From Chitinophaga sp. CF118 (GTDB lineage: Bacteria > Bacteroidota > Bacteroidia > Chitinophagales > Chitinophagaceae): a stretch of DNA of 64,000 bases. The notes beneath the pieces were generated by a model. The model was not told where the DNA came from, made no database searches, and worked only from the letters and a program-made list of their open reading frames with translations. Position 1 is the stretch's first letter. Each line of letters begins with the position of its first letter. The stretch is from the NCBI RefSeq assembly GCF_900112615.1, contig NZ_FOMK01000011.1:1-64000 (forward strand), in the 5' to 3' direction. A program made the position numbers and the translations under genes. Shown here in pieces: positions 26,294 through 35,886 of the stretch.

Positions 26294-27682
26294 ATGAAAA
26301 AGCGAACGATTTTTTGTGGGATGTCCATCTCCACGTTAGTAATTTTATTACTTTTTGCGTGTAGCAAAAAAGACAGTACAGATAGCAGTACCAGTGTTGT
26401 TATTACAGCGCTCACTTGTTCCGGAGCTACCTTTTCTACTACTGCCGTAAATGGAACTGTTTATAGTGGAACCGCAACTGTTCCCTATACTGGAGGAAAC
26501 GGAGCTACTTACTCAGCCGGTTCTGCTATTTCTTCCACAGGAGTAACAGGTTTAACAGCTACTTTACAAGCAGGCACCTTGGCCAGTGGAGCTGGTAGTC
26601 TGACTTACACTATTGCTGGTACGCCCACTTCATATGGTACGGCGGCATTTGCAATCAGCCTGGGCGGACAAAGTTGCAGTCTTTCACTGACAGTAGATTC
26701 TGCTGCAGTTACTGCGGATTGTAGTTCTGCCGCAAATACTCCAGCTAAAGTAGTGTGCCTGGCAGAAGCATTTGAAGCAACACTTTCTTCTTCTCAACTT
26801 TCCACATTATTACCAGGGTATTCGCAAACTACTGCTATCAAATGGTCAAATCTTCCATGTGGTTCCAGTTGTCGTAATGGTTTGCAGTTCACAAATCTGA
26901 CTTCTGCTCAGATCACTGCTGCACTGGCCGTTGTAGCTGCTGCGAGCGGTACTGTTACCGATGAGGGATATAGTGAAATTACACAGATTATGGCTGCAGA
27001 TGATGTGCTGAAAACAGCCAGTGGCGGCAGCTCATATTCATCCGGTATTTATTTCATTGCATTCCTTGGTACTCCTTCTACAACAGGTACCTGGCAGTTG
27101 CAATTTGGTGGTCACCATCTGGCTGTGAATATCACGTATAAAGCTGGAGCAGTGGTTGGCGCTACACCAAGATTTGAAGGTATTGAACCAAAAAGCTGGA
27201 CAACCAGCGGTACTACTTATGCACCACTTGCCAGTGAACAATCTACTATGGCAGCTATGCTGGCTTCTTTAAGTACCACGGAACTTGCAAGTGCAAAACT
27301 TTCAACCACCTTTAGCGACGTACTGTTAGGGCCAAACGAAGACGGACAGTTTCCTTCTACAAAAGTTGGACTTGCAGTAAGTTCTTTAACCAGTGCGCAA
27401 CAATTACTTGTACTGGCGGCTATGAAACCATGGGTACAGGATGTTGATGATGCTACGGCAGCAACGCTGCTGGCTACTTACCAGAGTGAATTAAGCAGTA
27501 CTTATATTGCTTATTCTGGAAATGCCACGCTTGCGTCCAATGCAGATTATGTACGCATCGACGGACCAAGTGTATGGATTGAATTTGTTTGTCAGACAGG
27601 GGTGGTATATCCAAGCCAGATACACTATCACAGCATCTGGCGTGATCATACAAGAGATTACGGTAACAGTTTTACATTTTAA
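26294..27682 (+). CDS. DUF3500-domain lipoprotein
   Basis: 462 residues, lipobox LLFAC with Cys at residue 23. Residues ~30-140 are Ser/Thr/Gly-rich, low-complexity beta-type sequence like a surface spacer. From ~145 onward it reads as a DUF3500 protein: the WQLQFGGHHLAVNITY block (read in parts), TPRFEGIEPKSW, repeated helices (SLTSAQQLLVLAAMKPW) and the C-terminal RIDGPSVWIEFVCQTG, then YPSQIHYHSIWRDHTRDYGN. The His-rich blocks suggest metal or small-ligand binding, but no function is established for the family. It is followed 2 bp later by a HupE-like membrane protein, so the two are co-expressed. Confidence 0.85.
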   Translation: MKKRTIFCGMSISTLVILLLFACSKKDSTDSSTSVVITALTCSGATFSTTAVNGTVYSGTATVPYTGGNGATYSAGSAISSTGVTGLTATLQAGTLASGAGSLTYTIAGTPTSYGTAAFAISLGGQSCSLSLTVDSAAVTADCSSAANTPAKVVCLAEAFEATLSSSQLSTLLPGYSQTTAIKWSNLPCGSSCRNGLQFTNLTSAQITAALAVVAAASGTVTDEGYSEITQIMAADDVLKTASGGSSYSSGIYFIAFLGTPSTTGTWQLQFGGHHLAVNITYKAGAVVGATPRFEGIEPKSWTTSGTTYAPLASEQSTMAAMLASLSTTELASAKLSTTFSDVLLGPNEDGQFPSTKVGLAVSSLTSAQQLLVLAAMKPWVQDVDDATAATLLATYQSELSSTYIAYSGNATLASNADYVRIDGPSVWIEFVCQTGVVYPSQIHYHSIWRDHTRDYGNSFTF

Positions 27683-27684
27683 CA

Positions 27685-29001
27685 ATGCCATATTCAATCA
27701 ACTTCAGCCGCCGGACTATTATCCGGTGGCTGATTTCAGCTTTAATAATATTACCCGGAAAAGTTCTGGCGCATCCAATGCCTAACTCATTTGTGCTGCT
27801 TGATATTAAATCAGATGGTGTTACCGCAGAATTGCAATTGCCGCTCAGCGAATTACAACTTGCCTTTGGGCATGATGTGAATCAGCATACCAATACATTG
27901 CTTACCCGGCTTTCACCACAACTCCGTGAATATCTTCTGGCACATATTCATCCGGTAAGTCCGGATGGCCGCCGGTGGACAGTAACCGTCCGCGACCTGC
28001 AAGTGCAACCTGTAGAAGAAAGCGCCAGTGGTCCTTACCAGGAACTCACCGCGCATCTTTGGTTGCAACCTCCTGCGGGTGCAAGTACCAAAGATTTCAC
28101 ACTGAATTATGATGTGATCATTCATCAGCTGGTAACACATAAAGCGCTGGTATCTATCCGGCAGGATTGGGAAAATGGTAATTATGGAGAACAGCCAACA
28201 GAAGTAGGCGTTATCCGGCTGGATGTGCCTAACTGGACTATTCCGCCATTACATATTAACCAGTCGGGCGGCAGCCTCTGGCGGGGCTTTAAAAGCATGG
28301 TAGGATTAGGCATTCAACATATTGCAGAAGGTACTGATCATCTGCTTTTCCTGCTGGTACTGCTATTGCCGGCCCCTTTGCTGGTAAGACAAAAACGCTG
28401 GGGTACTTTTGGAGGTTTAAAATATAGTACTCTCCGCCTGTTGAAGGTTGTTACAGCTTTCACTATCGGTCATTCTATTACCTTGCTGGCAGGCGCAAGC
28501 GGCTGGCTACGGTTACCCGGCCAACCGGTAGAAATTCTCATTGCTATTTCCATTCTGGTATCTGCCATTCATGCATTACGGCCTATCTTCTCCGGTAGGG
28601 AAACCTGGATAACAGCGGGATTTGGACTTATTCACGGAATGGCTTTTGCCAGCACACTTGCAAATCTGGATCTGGATGCCGGCCGTATGGGACTAAGTAT
28701 TCTTGGTTTTAATATAGGCATTGAACTGATGCAGTTACTGGTAATTGTATTAACAGCCCCCTGGTTGATTTTGTTAAGTCGGACAGCTGTCTATCCCTAT
28801 GTGAGAATTGCGGGCGCAATTCTGGCCGCTATAGCAGCATCTGCATGGGTGATGCAACGGATCTCCGATAAGGCGAACCTGGTTACTGACCTGGTACAGA
28901 ATATTACAAAGTATGCCCCGTGGATGCTATTCGTGTTAGGAGTAATTGCATTGCTGAGTGTTGGGTGGGAGTGGTATAAAAATAAAATGCCTCATTTGTA
29001 A
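27685..29001 (+). CDS. HupE/UreJ-family membrane protein
   Basis: 438 residues. An N-terminal segment (RWLISALIILPGKVLA) works as a signal or anchor, a periplasmic beta domain follows (~30-200), and then about seven membrane helices. The hallmark HupE motif GIQHIAEGTDHLLFLLVLLL (~205-225) is present, with further conserved TAFTIGHSITLLAG and FGLIHGMAFASTL. The conserved His/Asp cluster in the membrane is the type proposed to carry Ni or Co in HupE/UreJ, but no hydrogenase, urease or Ni/Co enzyme gene lies nearby. Translationally coupled to the DUF3500 gene (2-bp gap). Confidence 0.88.
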   Translation: MPYSINFSRRTIIRWLISALIILPGKVLAHPMPNSFVLLDIKSDGVTAELQLPLSELQLAFGHDVNQHTNTLLTRLSPQLREYLLAHIHPVSPDGRRWTVTVRDLQVQPVEESASGPYQELTAHLWLQPPAGASTKDFTLNYDVIIHQLVTHKALVSIRQDWENGNYGEQPTEVGVIRLDVPNWTIPPLHINQSGGSLWRGFKSMVGLGIQHIAEGTDHLLFLLVLLLPAPLLVRQKRWGTFGGLKYSTLRLLKVVTAFTIGHSITLLAGASGWLRLPGQPVEILIAISILVSAIHALRPIFSGRETWITAGFGLIHGMAFASTLANLDLDAGRMGLSILGFNIGIELMQLLVIVLTAPWLILLSRTAVYPYVRIAGAILAAIAASAWVMQRISDKANLVTDLVQNITKYAPWMLFVLGVIALLSVGWEWYKNKMPHL

Positions 29002-29121
29002 TTCATAGAGAAAATGACCAGAGATAAAATTGATTTTTTTCAGTTTTTTGATTGAAAAGTATCAGTTTAATTTAGTGCAGGTAGAACTACCTTCACAGGA
29101 GAAAAATATCCTGGTCAGAAT

Positions 29122-29718
29122 ATGGAGAAAATTGTATCAATTCCAATATGGTATGAAAATGATGCTGCCTTTGATTGGTTATATCCTGAAAGAATACAGA
29201 AGTTATCGAAGCGACATTGGACACCGTTGGAAATAGCAAAGAAAGCTGCCCGGTTCCTTGCGCAGGATCCAAAGAAAAAAGTATTGGATATTGGTAGTGG
29301 AGTAGGTAAATTTTGTCTTGTTGGCGCCCATTTCTTTCCAGACGTATCTTTTCATGGTATTGAGCAACGGAAAGAGTTATACCATTATTCACTTGCAGCA
29401 AAAGAACTAACGGAAACAAGAAATGCGGATTTTATAAACGTAAATTTTACGCAGGTAGATCTTGATGCGTATGATAGTTTTTACTTTTATAATGCCTTCT
29501 TTGAAAACCTTGCCAAAGAAGATCATATTGATCAGCAGATAGAATATTCTTTCAGTTTATACACCTACTATTCACGATACCTTTTTAAGGCATTAGACAA
29601 TAGACCAAGTGGTACGCGCCTGGTAACCTATCATAGTCTGGAAGATGAAGTGCCTCCAAGTTACCAGCTTGTGGATGCAACAGTAGATTTCCTATTAAAA
29701 ATGTGGGTAAAAAGGTAA
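29122..29718 (+). CDS. Class I SAM-dependent methyltransferase
   Basis: 198 residues. The SAM-binding motif I is VLDIGSGVGKFCLVGAHFF (~55-73), followed by motif II SFHGIEQRKELY with an acidic residue at the strand end, and an aromatic segment FYFYNAFFENLAKE. It resembles methyltransferase-fold proteins of the DOT1/PrmA-like general type; the substrate cannot be inferred. It ends 13 bp before the DUF1275 gene and probably shares its transcript. Confidence 0.8.
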   Translation: MEKIVSIPIWYENDAAFDWLYPERIQKLSKRHWTPLEIAKKAARFLAQDPKKKVLDIGSGVGKFCLVGAHFFPDVSFHGIEQRKELYHYSLAAKELTETRNADFINVNFTQVDLDAYDSFYFYNAFFENLAKEDHIDQQIEYSFSLYTYYSRYLFKALDNRPSGTRLVTYHSLEDEVPPSYQLVDATVDFLLKMWVKR

Positions 29719-29731
29719 TGATTGAAACAAT

Positions 29732-30493
29732 ATGTTACGTCATACAGGAAGAAGAAGAAATTATAAACATAATTTACGCATAGCTGTACTTTTATGTTCA
29801 ACAGCGGGAATGGTAAATGCAGCAGGTTTTTTTGCATTTGCAGTTCTTACTACAAACGTAACGGGACATGCGGCCCTTTTAGCACAGAAGCTGGCCACAG
29901 GCGATCTTCGATCTGTACGAATGGTGGGATTATGGTTGTTATTATTCCTTGCCGGTGCGTTTTTCTCAAGTTTTTGTATTGGAAAAGTAGGACGTAACAG
30001 GAAGCATGCTCATACAGTACCCATAATAATTGAAATAGTGATCCTCATATTGATAGGTACTTTTGGATATACCTACGATCAGTCTATTATCAAAACAGAA
30101 TATTTTGCGGGAAGCCTTTTATTTGCAATGGGATTGCAGAATGCACTGGTATCCACTGTATCCGGATCGGTAGTGCGAACAACACATCTGACGGGGATGT
30201 TTACTGATCTTGGAATTGATCTGTATACTGTTATCTCTGTACCACGTAAAAACAGATTTGTTGTTGGCAGGAAAATTATGCTCAGGCTGGTGATCATATT
30301 CTTTTTCCTGATGGGTGGAATAATTGGTGGGTATACTTTTCTGCACCTCAAATATTATACTTTTTATTTGCCCGCGGGTATATTGGTGATCACTATATTT
30401 TATGACATTTTCCGCATTAAACTGACTAAAATGATGCACCACGTTAAAGTCAGGATTTCCAGACATCATATTTATTCATATAGTAATAATTAA
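29732..30493 (+). CDS. DUF1275 (YoaK-like) membrane protein
   Basis: 253 residues with about six hydrophobic segments. Family landmarks: GMVNAAGFFAFAVLTTNVTGHAALLA (~27-52, read in parts), SFCIGKVGR after the third helix, and AMGLQNALVSTVSGSVVRTTHLTGMFTDLG (~131-160), the most conserved block of DUF1275. The function of the family is unknown; a transport role is often assumed. The C-terminus is basic (KMMHHVKVRISRHH). Confidence 0.88.
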   Translation: MLRHTGRRRNYKHNLRIAVLLCSTAGMVNAAGFFAFAVLTTNVTGHAALLAQKLATGDLRSVRMVGLWLLLFLAGAFFSSFCIGKVGRNRKHAHTVPIIIEIVILILIGTFGYTYDQSIIKTEYFAGSLLFAMGLQNALVSTVSGSVVRTTHLTGMFTDLGIDLYTVISVPRKNRFVVGRKIMLRLVIIFFFLMGGIIGGYTFLHLKYYTFYLPAGILVITIFYDIFRIKLTKMMHHVKVRISRHHIYSYSNN

Positions 30494-30547
30494 GCCACTC
30501 AACAAGGGAATGATAATTGTAGCGTCTCTTCAATAGAAGATATTATA

Positions 30548-30742
30548 ATGCCTTCTACTGTAGTTGCACATATGAAATATGATTCTGTAAAACAGATATT
30601 GCGGATAACCTTTGTATCAGGACTGATATATGATTATCTGCATGTGCCTGAGTATGTTTATAACAGAATGAAAGCAGCGAAATCAAAAGGTATATTTCTG
30701 AACAGGCATATTAAAGGGAAGTACAATTTCGAGAAAGTATAA
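30548..30742 (+). CDS. KTSC-domain small protein
   Basis: 64 residues that are essentially one KTSC domain: an S/T-V-A start, IxYD-like KYDSVKQILRITF, SGLIYDYLHVPEYVYNRM and the closing AAKSKGIFLNRHIKGKY (read in parts). The domain is thought to bind nucleic acid or protein; no defined role. It has its own start 54 bp after the DUF1275 gene and is followed by a strong bidirectional hairpin. Confidence 0.85.
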   Translation: MPSTVVAHMKYDSVKQILRITFVSGLIYDYLHVPEYVYNRMKAAKSKGIFLNRHIKGKYNFEKV

Positions 30743-30778
30743 AGAGGGCGAAAGAGGAAATATATTTATAAAAAGGAC

Positions 30779-30836
30779 AATCCCCCGGTTATTATAATGC
30801 TGCATTGTATTGCAGTATTATAGTAACCGGGGGATT
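30779..30836. terminator. Bidirectional terminator between KTSC gene and TonB receptor
   Basis: A 26-bp stem with two imperfect pairs has arms at about 30779-30804 and 30811-30836 and a 6-nt loop. The base of the stem is AATCCCCCGGTTA / TAACCGGGGGATT. It lies between the convergent genes ending at 30742 and 30857. Confidence 0.85.
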
Positions 30837-30856
30837 ACCGAATGAGATTATTCTGA

Positions 30857-33070
30857 TTATTTAAATCTATATGCTATAGTAGCCACAAATGCTGTTGGAG
30901 CAATAGGGTTTACACTATAGTTTTCATGCACCAGATAACTTTTTGTATTGGTAATATTAGATACTTTCACCAGGAGAGATATTTTATTATAAGTATACCC
31001 TGCAGTAAGATCTGCTGTTGCAAAACCTGCTACGGAGATCAGCCTGGAGGGTGGTGGTGTTGTGTTTTTTGCAGGCTCTACATTATTCCATCCTCCAAAA
31101 CGCTGACCAGTATAATAAGCAGAAGCACCTATTTTCAGGCCTTTTAATTTTGTAGTAGCAAAGGTGTAAAAAATACTGGCATTAGCAGTATGATCCGGAG
31201 TACCTACCAGGCGTTCACCTTTAATATTACTACCAATTGTACCAGGTGTTTTTGTGATACGCATATTATTATAGCTGTAACCCGCTATAATGTCAAGGCC
31301 CGGAAGCGGATGCCCCATGATATCTACCTCAATCCCATCACTTATCGTTTCACCAATCATAGCTTTGAGATTGGGATCGGAATTTTGTGTTCCATCAGCC
31401 TTGAAAGCAGCTGTTTGAGTAAAGTTGTTATTTTTTATACGATATAGTGTCACATTCGTGGAAAGTAATCCTTCATAGAAATCATTCTTTACACCAAGTT
31501 CATATTGATCTATAATAGATGGGTTCAGTACACCATCTACACCTACGCCTGTGTTCACTAAGAATGAATTAGAATAACTCATGAATATGGCAGTAGCAGG
31601 CAATGGTTTATATACCAATCCAAAACGGGGAGAGAATGCCTGATCATATTTACCTTTTCCTATTATATGTGTATTTGTTTTAAAATAGAAGGTATCAGGA
31701 GCTCCATTTTCGAGATATGACCAGCGTATGCCGGCTAATAAATTAAACTTCTTTGAGATGCGGATAAGATCCTGTACGTATACTCCTGCTCTGTTGGTAG
31801 ATGTATTTGCCCTTCTGGTAATATTTGCAGCAGGAATATCTGTACGCTGTTTGTACATATTTAAATCAAGTATGTTGATAGAATCATACATTGTAGGCTG
31901 ATCATATGCATAGTTCACGGTCAGATACTTGTCAGCATCCACACCTGCTAATAGGGTATGTTCGAAAACTCCGGTTTTAAATTTCCCTGTCAGATCAATC
32001 TGCCCGATATAATAATCTTCATTAGTCTTTGTTCTTCCAAGTGGGCGTCTAAATTTGCCATCTGCCAAAGCCTGTATTCTTTCGGTGGAATAATAATCCC
32101 TGTTATAATTCTGATAAGAGATTGTTCCGTTCAAAGACCAGTTGTTATTTAACTGGTGTTTCAAGGTAACAGTAGATGTAGTCTGTTGAGTATGAGCATA
32201 CTGCCAGCTTACACCCATGAATCTGGAGCGGGGAACATCCGGAATGATAGTATTACCTAATGTACCTATTCCAAAATCAGGAGTAAAATCATGTTTCAGA
32301 TAATCTGCCTGCACAAGTAATTCGGTACGTTCTCCCAGTTTGAACAACATAGAAGGATTTATATAATAACGTTTCGAACTAACTTCTTTACGAAAGCTGT
32401 TAGTCATTTCGTAAGTACCATTTACACGATAGGCAATGTTTTTAGAAACAGGACCATAAATATCTATGGCAGGCTTGAATAGATCAAAACTACCTGTTCT
32501 GATGGAAACTTCTCCACCACTTTCGAATTTAGGTTGCTTGCTAACCATGTTCAGAATACCACCAGGAGCCACATTCCCGTATAAGATAGCAGCACTTCCC
32601 TTTAATACTTCCACTCTTTCGAGCGAACTCATTTCCGGCATTACCCCTGAATTTACACGGGAGCCATTTTTAAACATATTAAAGCTGGAAAATGAATAGC
32701 CACGGGCAAAAAATGCTTCCTGTGTGCTACCCCGGGTGGTAGAAATATACACTCCATTGATATTCTTCACAACATCACTCAGGCGTTGTGCCTGCTGATC
32801 CCGTAATACTTCCTGGTTGATAACAGTTACGCTTTGTGGTAAATCTATCGAGGCTACAGGCAATTTACCTATAGTAATAGCCTTTTTATTCAGGCTCCTT
32901 TTGCCATCTACCACTACTTCAGCCAGTTGGCTGGTGGTATCTTTATGCCCATTCTGGGCAAAAGTAGAGACGCTTACGGATATTAATGCTAAAATGAAAA
33001 AGTAGAAATGCTTCACAGACAGAGAATATTTGTGCAAAGGAAATGTTAAACGGAGAAAGCCATTTATCAA
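30857..33070 (-). CDS. TonB-dependent siderophore receptor
   Basis: 737 residues with a signal peptide (FYFFILALISVSVSTFAQ, ~22-39). The plug (~55-180) contains LPQSVTVINQEVLRDQQAQRLSDVVKNINGV (read in parts), FARGYSFSSFNMFKNG and ERVEVLKGSAAILYGNVAPGGILNMVSKQP, which identifies the ferrichrome/FhuA-type siderophore receptors rather than SusC proteins. The rest is a beta barrel ending IAYRFK. It takes up ferric chelates using TonB energy. No siderophore biosynthesis or Fur-regulated neighbours are visible, so it probably uses xenosiderophores. Confidence 0.93.
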   Translation of the reverse strand: MINGFLRLTFPLHKYSLSVKHFYFFILALISVSVSTFAQNGHKDTTSQLAEVVVDGKRSLNKKAITIGKLPVASIDLPQSVTVINQEVLRDQQAQRLSDVVKNINGVYISTTRGSTQEAFFARGYSFSSFNMFKNGSRVNSGVMPEMSSLERVEVLKGSAAILYGNVAPGGILNMVSKQPKFESGGEVSIRTGSFDLFKPAIDIYGPVSKNIAYRVNGTYEMTNSFRKEVSSKRYYINPSMLFKLGERTELLVQADYLKHDFTPDFGIGTLGNTIIPDVPRSRFMGVSWQYAHTQQTTSTVTLKHQLNNNWSLNGTISYQNYNRDYYSTERIQALADGKFRRPLGRTKTNEDYYIGQIDLTGKFKTGVFEHTLLAGVDADKYLTVNYAYDQPTMYDSINILDLNMYKQRTDIPAANITRRANTSTNRAGVYVQDLIRISKKFNLLAGIRWSYLENGAPDTFYFKTNTHIIGKGKYDQAFSPRFGLVYKPLPATAIFMSYSNSFLVNTGVGVDGVLNPSIIDQYELGVKNDFYEGLLSTNVTLYRIKNNNFTQTAAFKADGTQNSDPNLKAMIGETISDGIEVDIMGHPLPGLDIIAGYSYNNMRITKTPGTIGSNIKGERLVGTPDHTANASIFYTFATTKLKGLKIGASAYYTGQRFGGWNNVEPAKNTTPPPSRLISVAGFATADLTAGYTYNKISLLVKVSNITNTKSYLVHENYSVNPIAPTAFVATIAYRFK

Positions 33071-33452
33071 ATCGGGAAAACAACTTACGCAATCAGGAAT
33101 AAATTGAGATATACAGTATTATTATGAGAGGTAGATAATCAATATATTACCTGTTGTTTATAAATAAATACGTTCATTATCAATTTGTTATGTCGAAAAT
33201 GAATCTGAAATTCCCCGATGCAATAATTCTGGTAAGGCGGTTACCTTTCTGGTTCTATACCGGTGGGTATCCGGCCTTATATGCTGGAATCCAGGCTTAT
33301 CAATGATAAAGTGCTCATTTTCAGTTTGTATTACGTTTTTGTGGCAAAGCCTTACAGCCGTCCTTTTTATATATCACACAGCAGGGGTGGGAGATGGGCA
33401 TACGGATTGGAATCCTGTTTTTATCCGTTGCCAGAAGAAGGAAAACTATGGG
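33071..33452. other. Intergenic, no gene supported (382 bp)
   Basis: Region upstream of the TonB receptor. Two short overlapping plus-strand frames (from 33190 and 33263) exist in different registers and could be remnants of one broken gene, but neither resembles a known family. No Fur-box-like palindrome was seen. Confidence 0.4.
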
Positions 33453-33863
33453 TTAAGAAAAATTGTCTGACAGATAATCGTTGAACGATATTCGCAGGTT
33501 GTCAAAGTTTTCTGTGATGATGATGATTTTTACTTCCAGTCTTTTCTGCATATCTATACTTTTCCTGAGTTGCAGGCCATTTGTATTCGAAGCGGGTTGC
33601 AGGAAGTATTGCTGTTCCCTGATCTCATGCCTTAGAAGGCTTATTTGTTCATCAGTTTTGAGGAACTTGTTCTGAAAATATTCTAATACTTCCAACTGCT
33701 CTTTGTTGGGTTCTGTTTTTAAGATCTGGGCCAGCCTGGTTTTGAAATGTATGTTTTCATCTTCCAAAACTTTTAAACCTTTTTTCCAGGACTCATGTGT
33801 CGTTAATAATTCCTCAAGTTTACCGTTTACCATTTTCAAATATTTATTCTGCGCAAATTGCAT
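33453..33863 (-). CDS. Small coiled-coil hypothetical protein
   Basis: 136 residues, almost entirely helical with heptad-like Leu spacing (LEELLTTHESWKKGLKVLEDE, then LEVLEYFQNKFLKTDEQISLLRHEIREQQ, read in parts). There is no signal peptide, membrane segment or Cys. An alternative start is the Met at residue 11 (33833). Proteins of this style are common small cytoplasmic hypotheticals in Chitinophaga. Function unknown; it stands alone upstream of the flavin reductase gene. Confidence 0.65.
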   Translation of the reverse strand: MQFAQNKYLKMVNGKLEELLTTHESWKKGLKVLEDENIHFKTRLAQILKTEPNKEQLEVLEYFQNKFLKTDEQISLLRHEIREQQYFLQPASNTNGLQLRKSIDMQKRLEVKIIIITENFDNLRISFNDYLSDNFS

Positions 33864-33962
33864 CTACTGTTTCACCCAAAATTAGCCGGATGTAAAAAAA
33901 AGGCCTATGATGGGAATTATTAAAGGGGGTGATTTGCGTCAGTATTTTTTGAAAGGGGACGT

Positions 33963-34631
33963 TTACTTTTCAAAGACTAAAGATTCGGTGGTAGCCCCGC
34001 ATTGTTCAAGTGCCGCATTTACATCCAGGATCATTTTATCCGGACCACATACATAAAAGTGTTTGCTGAAGTCAGTTATTTTTGACTGAAAGAATTCTTT
34101 GTTGAGATGTGCATTTTCATAACCTTCTTTTTTCTCGCGGGTAAGAATAAAATGTGCGTTTTTACCTAACATTTTTATTAATTCTTCCTGATAGATGATA
34201 TCATCAGCCGTTTTATTAGAGAAGAATAATACATTGTCATCCAGCTTATTTTGTTGATGTAATTCCCTGAGAATAGCAATAAACGGGGTAAGACCGGCAC
34301 CACCTGCTATAAAATAACCAGGACCCTTATATTCGATAGCTCCCCATACGTCACGGATGGTTAATTCGTCTCCCTCTGCCAATTGATGCAGCAGGTTGGT
34401 GACCCCTTCATGATCTGCATATCTTTTGATAGTGAATTCCAGCCATTGATCACTGTTTAATGATGTAAATGTGAAGGGCCTGGTTTCATTTTCCCATCCT
34501 GGTTTATTGACAGATACATCAGTCGCCTGGCCGGGAGTATATTTATAGCCTGCAGGTTTTTCTATACGAAAACGTTTTACATCATGGGTTACCTGTTGTA
34601 ACGAGATGATTTTTACCGGGTAAGATGCCAT
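33963..34631 (-). CDS. Ferredoxin-NADP reductase-like FAD-binding oxidoreductase
   Basis: 222 residues, the length of a two-domain flavin reductase without an iron-sulfur domain. FAD-binding motif ETRPFTFTS (~48-56), phosphate-binding GVTNLLHQL, the NAD(P)-binding FIAGGAGLTPFIAILREL (~106-123) and the C-terminal HFYVCGPDKMILDV (~190-203) are visible. It transfers electrons between NAD(P)H and a protein or small partner that is not identified. It lies 71 bp downstream of the Gfo/Idh/MocA gene on the same strand. Confidence 0.88.
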   Translation of the reverse strand: MASYPVKIISLQQVTHDVKRFRIEKPAGYKYTPGQATDVSVNKPGWENETRPFTFTSLNSDQWLEFTIKRYADHEGVTNLLHQLAEGDELTIRDVWGAIEYKGPGYFIAGGAGLTPFIAILRELHQQNKLDDNVLFFSNKTADDIIYQEELIKMLGKNAHFILTREKKEGYENAHLNKEFFQSKITDFSKHFYVCGPDKMILDVNAALEQCGATTESLVFEK

Positions 34632-34702
34632 AGATAGTTGTTTAATGCAAGGTCACCAATTTTTTGATTAAAGGAGCAGCCTGAACATCTGAGAACAATC
34701 TT

Positions 34703-35809
34703 CTACAACACCAAAGGTATCCGTTTGCCGGTTTTCGCAGCCTCATAAATAGCATCCATAACTTTCAGGTCCTTCAATGCTTCTTCTCCGTTCACAGGAA
34801 CTACCGGTTGTTTACCTTCCAGTATGATGGCAGACATTTCTTCCATTTGTAAAGTTTGATGTACTACCACCGGTTGATTCAGTTCACCTTTATTGGTTCG
34901 TCCTTTAATAGGCCCGTACCCGGTAGAGGGTTGTAATTCTGCAAATCCCTTCTCGCCATTCAGGAAAAACTTATCCAGATTGTTCATGTTGTACGTGGAC
35001 AGGCAGGAGGCTACAGCTCCGCTGGGGAATCCAAGTTGGAACTGGATGGTTTCATCCACCCCTTCTTTGAATTTTACGTGGTCTGTTTTCGTCTCTTCGG
35101 CAGTTACCCATATTGGGTCTTCACCCACCATATAACGTGCGCCATTCAGCGCATAAATGCCTATATCCATTAAAGAGCCACCGCCTGCCAGTTGCTTGTT
35201 TAACCGCCATTGGGTAGGATCACCTATTTTGAATCCACACAATCCCTGGAAAAACAGGATCTTTCCCAATTCCCCGGCTTTCCTCATACGGATAACCTCT
35301 AAAGTATGTGGCTCAAAATGCATGCGATAACCTACCAGTAATTTCACATTGGCTTTTTTACATGCGTCTATCATCTCCTGTGCCTCTTTCGCATTCACTG
35401 CCATTGGCTTTTCACAGATCGCATGTTTGCCGGCTTGCGCTACTCTTATAACCTGCGGACGATGCAGGGCATTTGGCGTTATCACATATACGGCATCAAT
35501 ATCCGGGTTGTCTTTAATCTTGTCGAAGTTCTCGTAGTTATAACAGTTCTTTTCCGGAATGTTATATTTCTGCTGCCAGTCTTTGACCTTGGAGGGAGTA
35601 CCGCTGATCAGTCCTACCAGTTTTGCTTTTTTACAGAATTGCATGGCTTCTGCCACCCGGGAACCATAACTTCCAAGTCCCATAATAGCTACTCTTAACA
35701 CTGGGCCATCGTAGAGCTCCGGATTTTCTGCCAGTCCGTATCGGGGAAATACGGAAAAGGCTATCGCAGAAGCAGTAATTTTTTGCAAAAAGTCACGACG
35801 TGAATTCAT
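34703..35809 (-). CDS. Gfo/Idh/MocA-family oxidoreductase with Tat signal
   Basis: 368 residues. The N-terminus MNSRRDFLQKITASAIAFSVF carries the twin-arginine motif RRDFLQK, so the folded, cofactor-loaded enzyme is exported. NAD(P)-binding GLGSYGSRVAEAM (~44-56), the conserved EKPMAVNAKEA block (~133-143) with the catalytic-type Lys, and GGGSLMDIGIYALNGARY (~208-225) are clear. It is closest to glucose-fructose-oxidoreductase-type members. Substrate is probably a sugar; which one is unknown. A large imperfect palindrome lies upstream. Confidence 0.9.
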   Translation of the reverse strand: MNSRRDFLQKITASAIAFSVFPRYGLAENPELYDGPVLRVAIMGLGSYGSRVAEAMQFCKKAKLVGLISGTPSKVKDWQQKYNIPEKNCYNYENFDKIKDNPDIDAVYVITPNALHRPQVIRVAQAGKHAICEKPMAVNAKEAQEMIDACKKANVKLLVGYRMHFEPHTLEVIRMRKAGELGKILFFQGLCGFKIGDPTQWRLNKQLAGGGSLMDIGIYALNGARYMVGEDPIWVTAEETKTDHVKFKEGVDETIQFQLGFPSGAVASCLSTYNMNNLDKFFLNGEKGFAELQPSTGYGPIKGRTNKGELNQPVVVHQTLQMEEMSAIILEGKQPVVPVNGEEALKDLKVMDAIYEAAKTGKRIPLVL

Positions 35810-35886
35810 AACAGAGGGTTTTTATATGGGTAAATATCCTACAATTTTTGTACCTGACATATGGGTAACATTAGAGCAAGTTAATA

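Noticed and set aside
33071..33200. Fur-like box upstream of the siderophore receptor
   Set aside because: No palindrome resembling a Fur site was seen near the start at 33070.
33190..33484. Two short overlapping plus-strand ORFs in different frames
   Set aside because: Could be one frameshifted gene, but neither part resembles a known family and coding character is weak.
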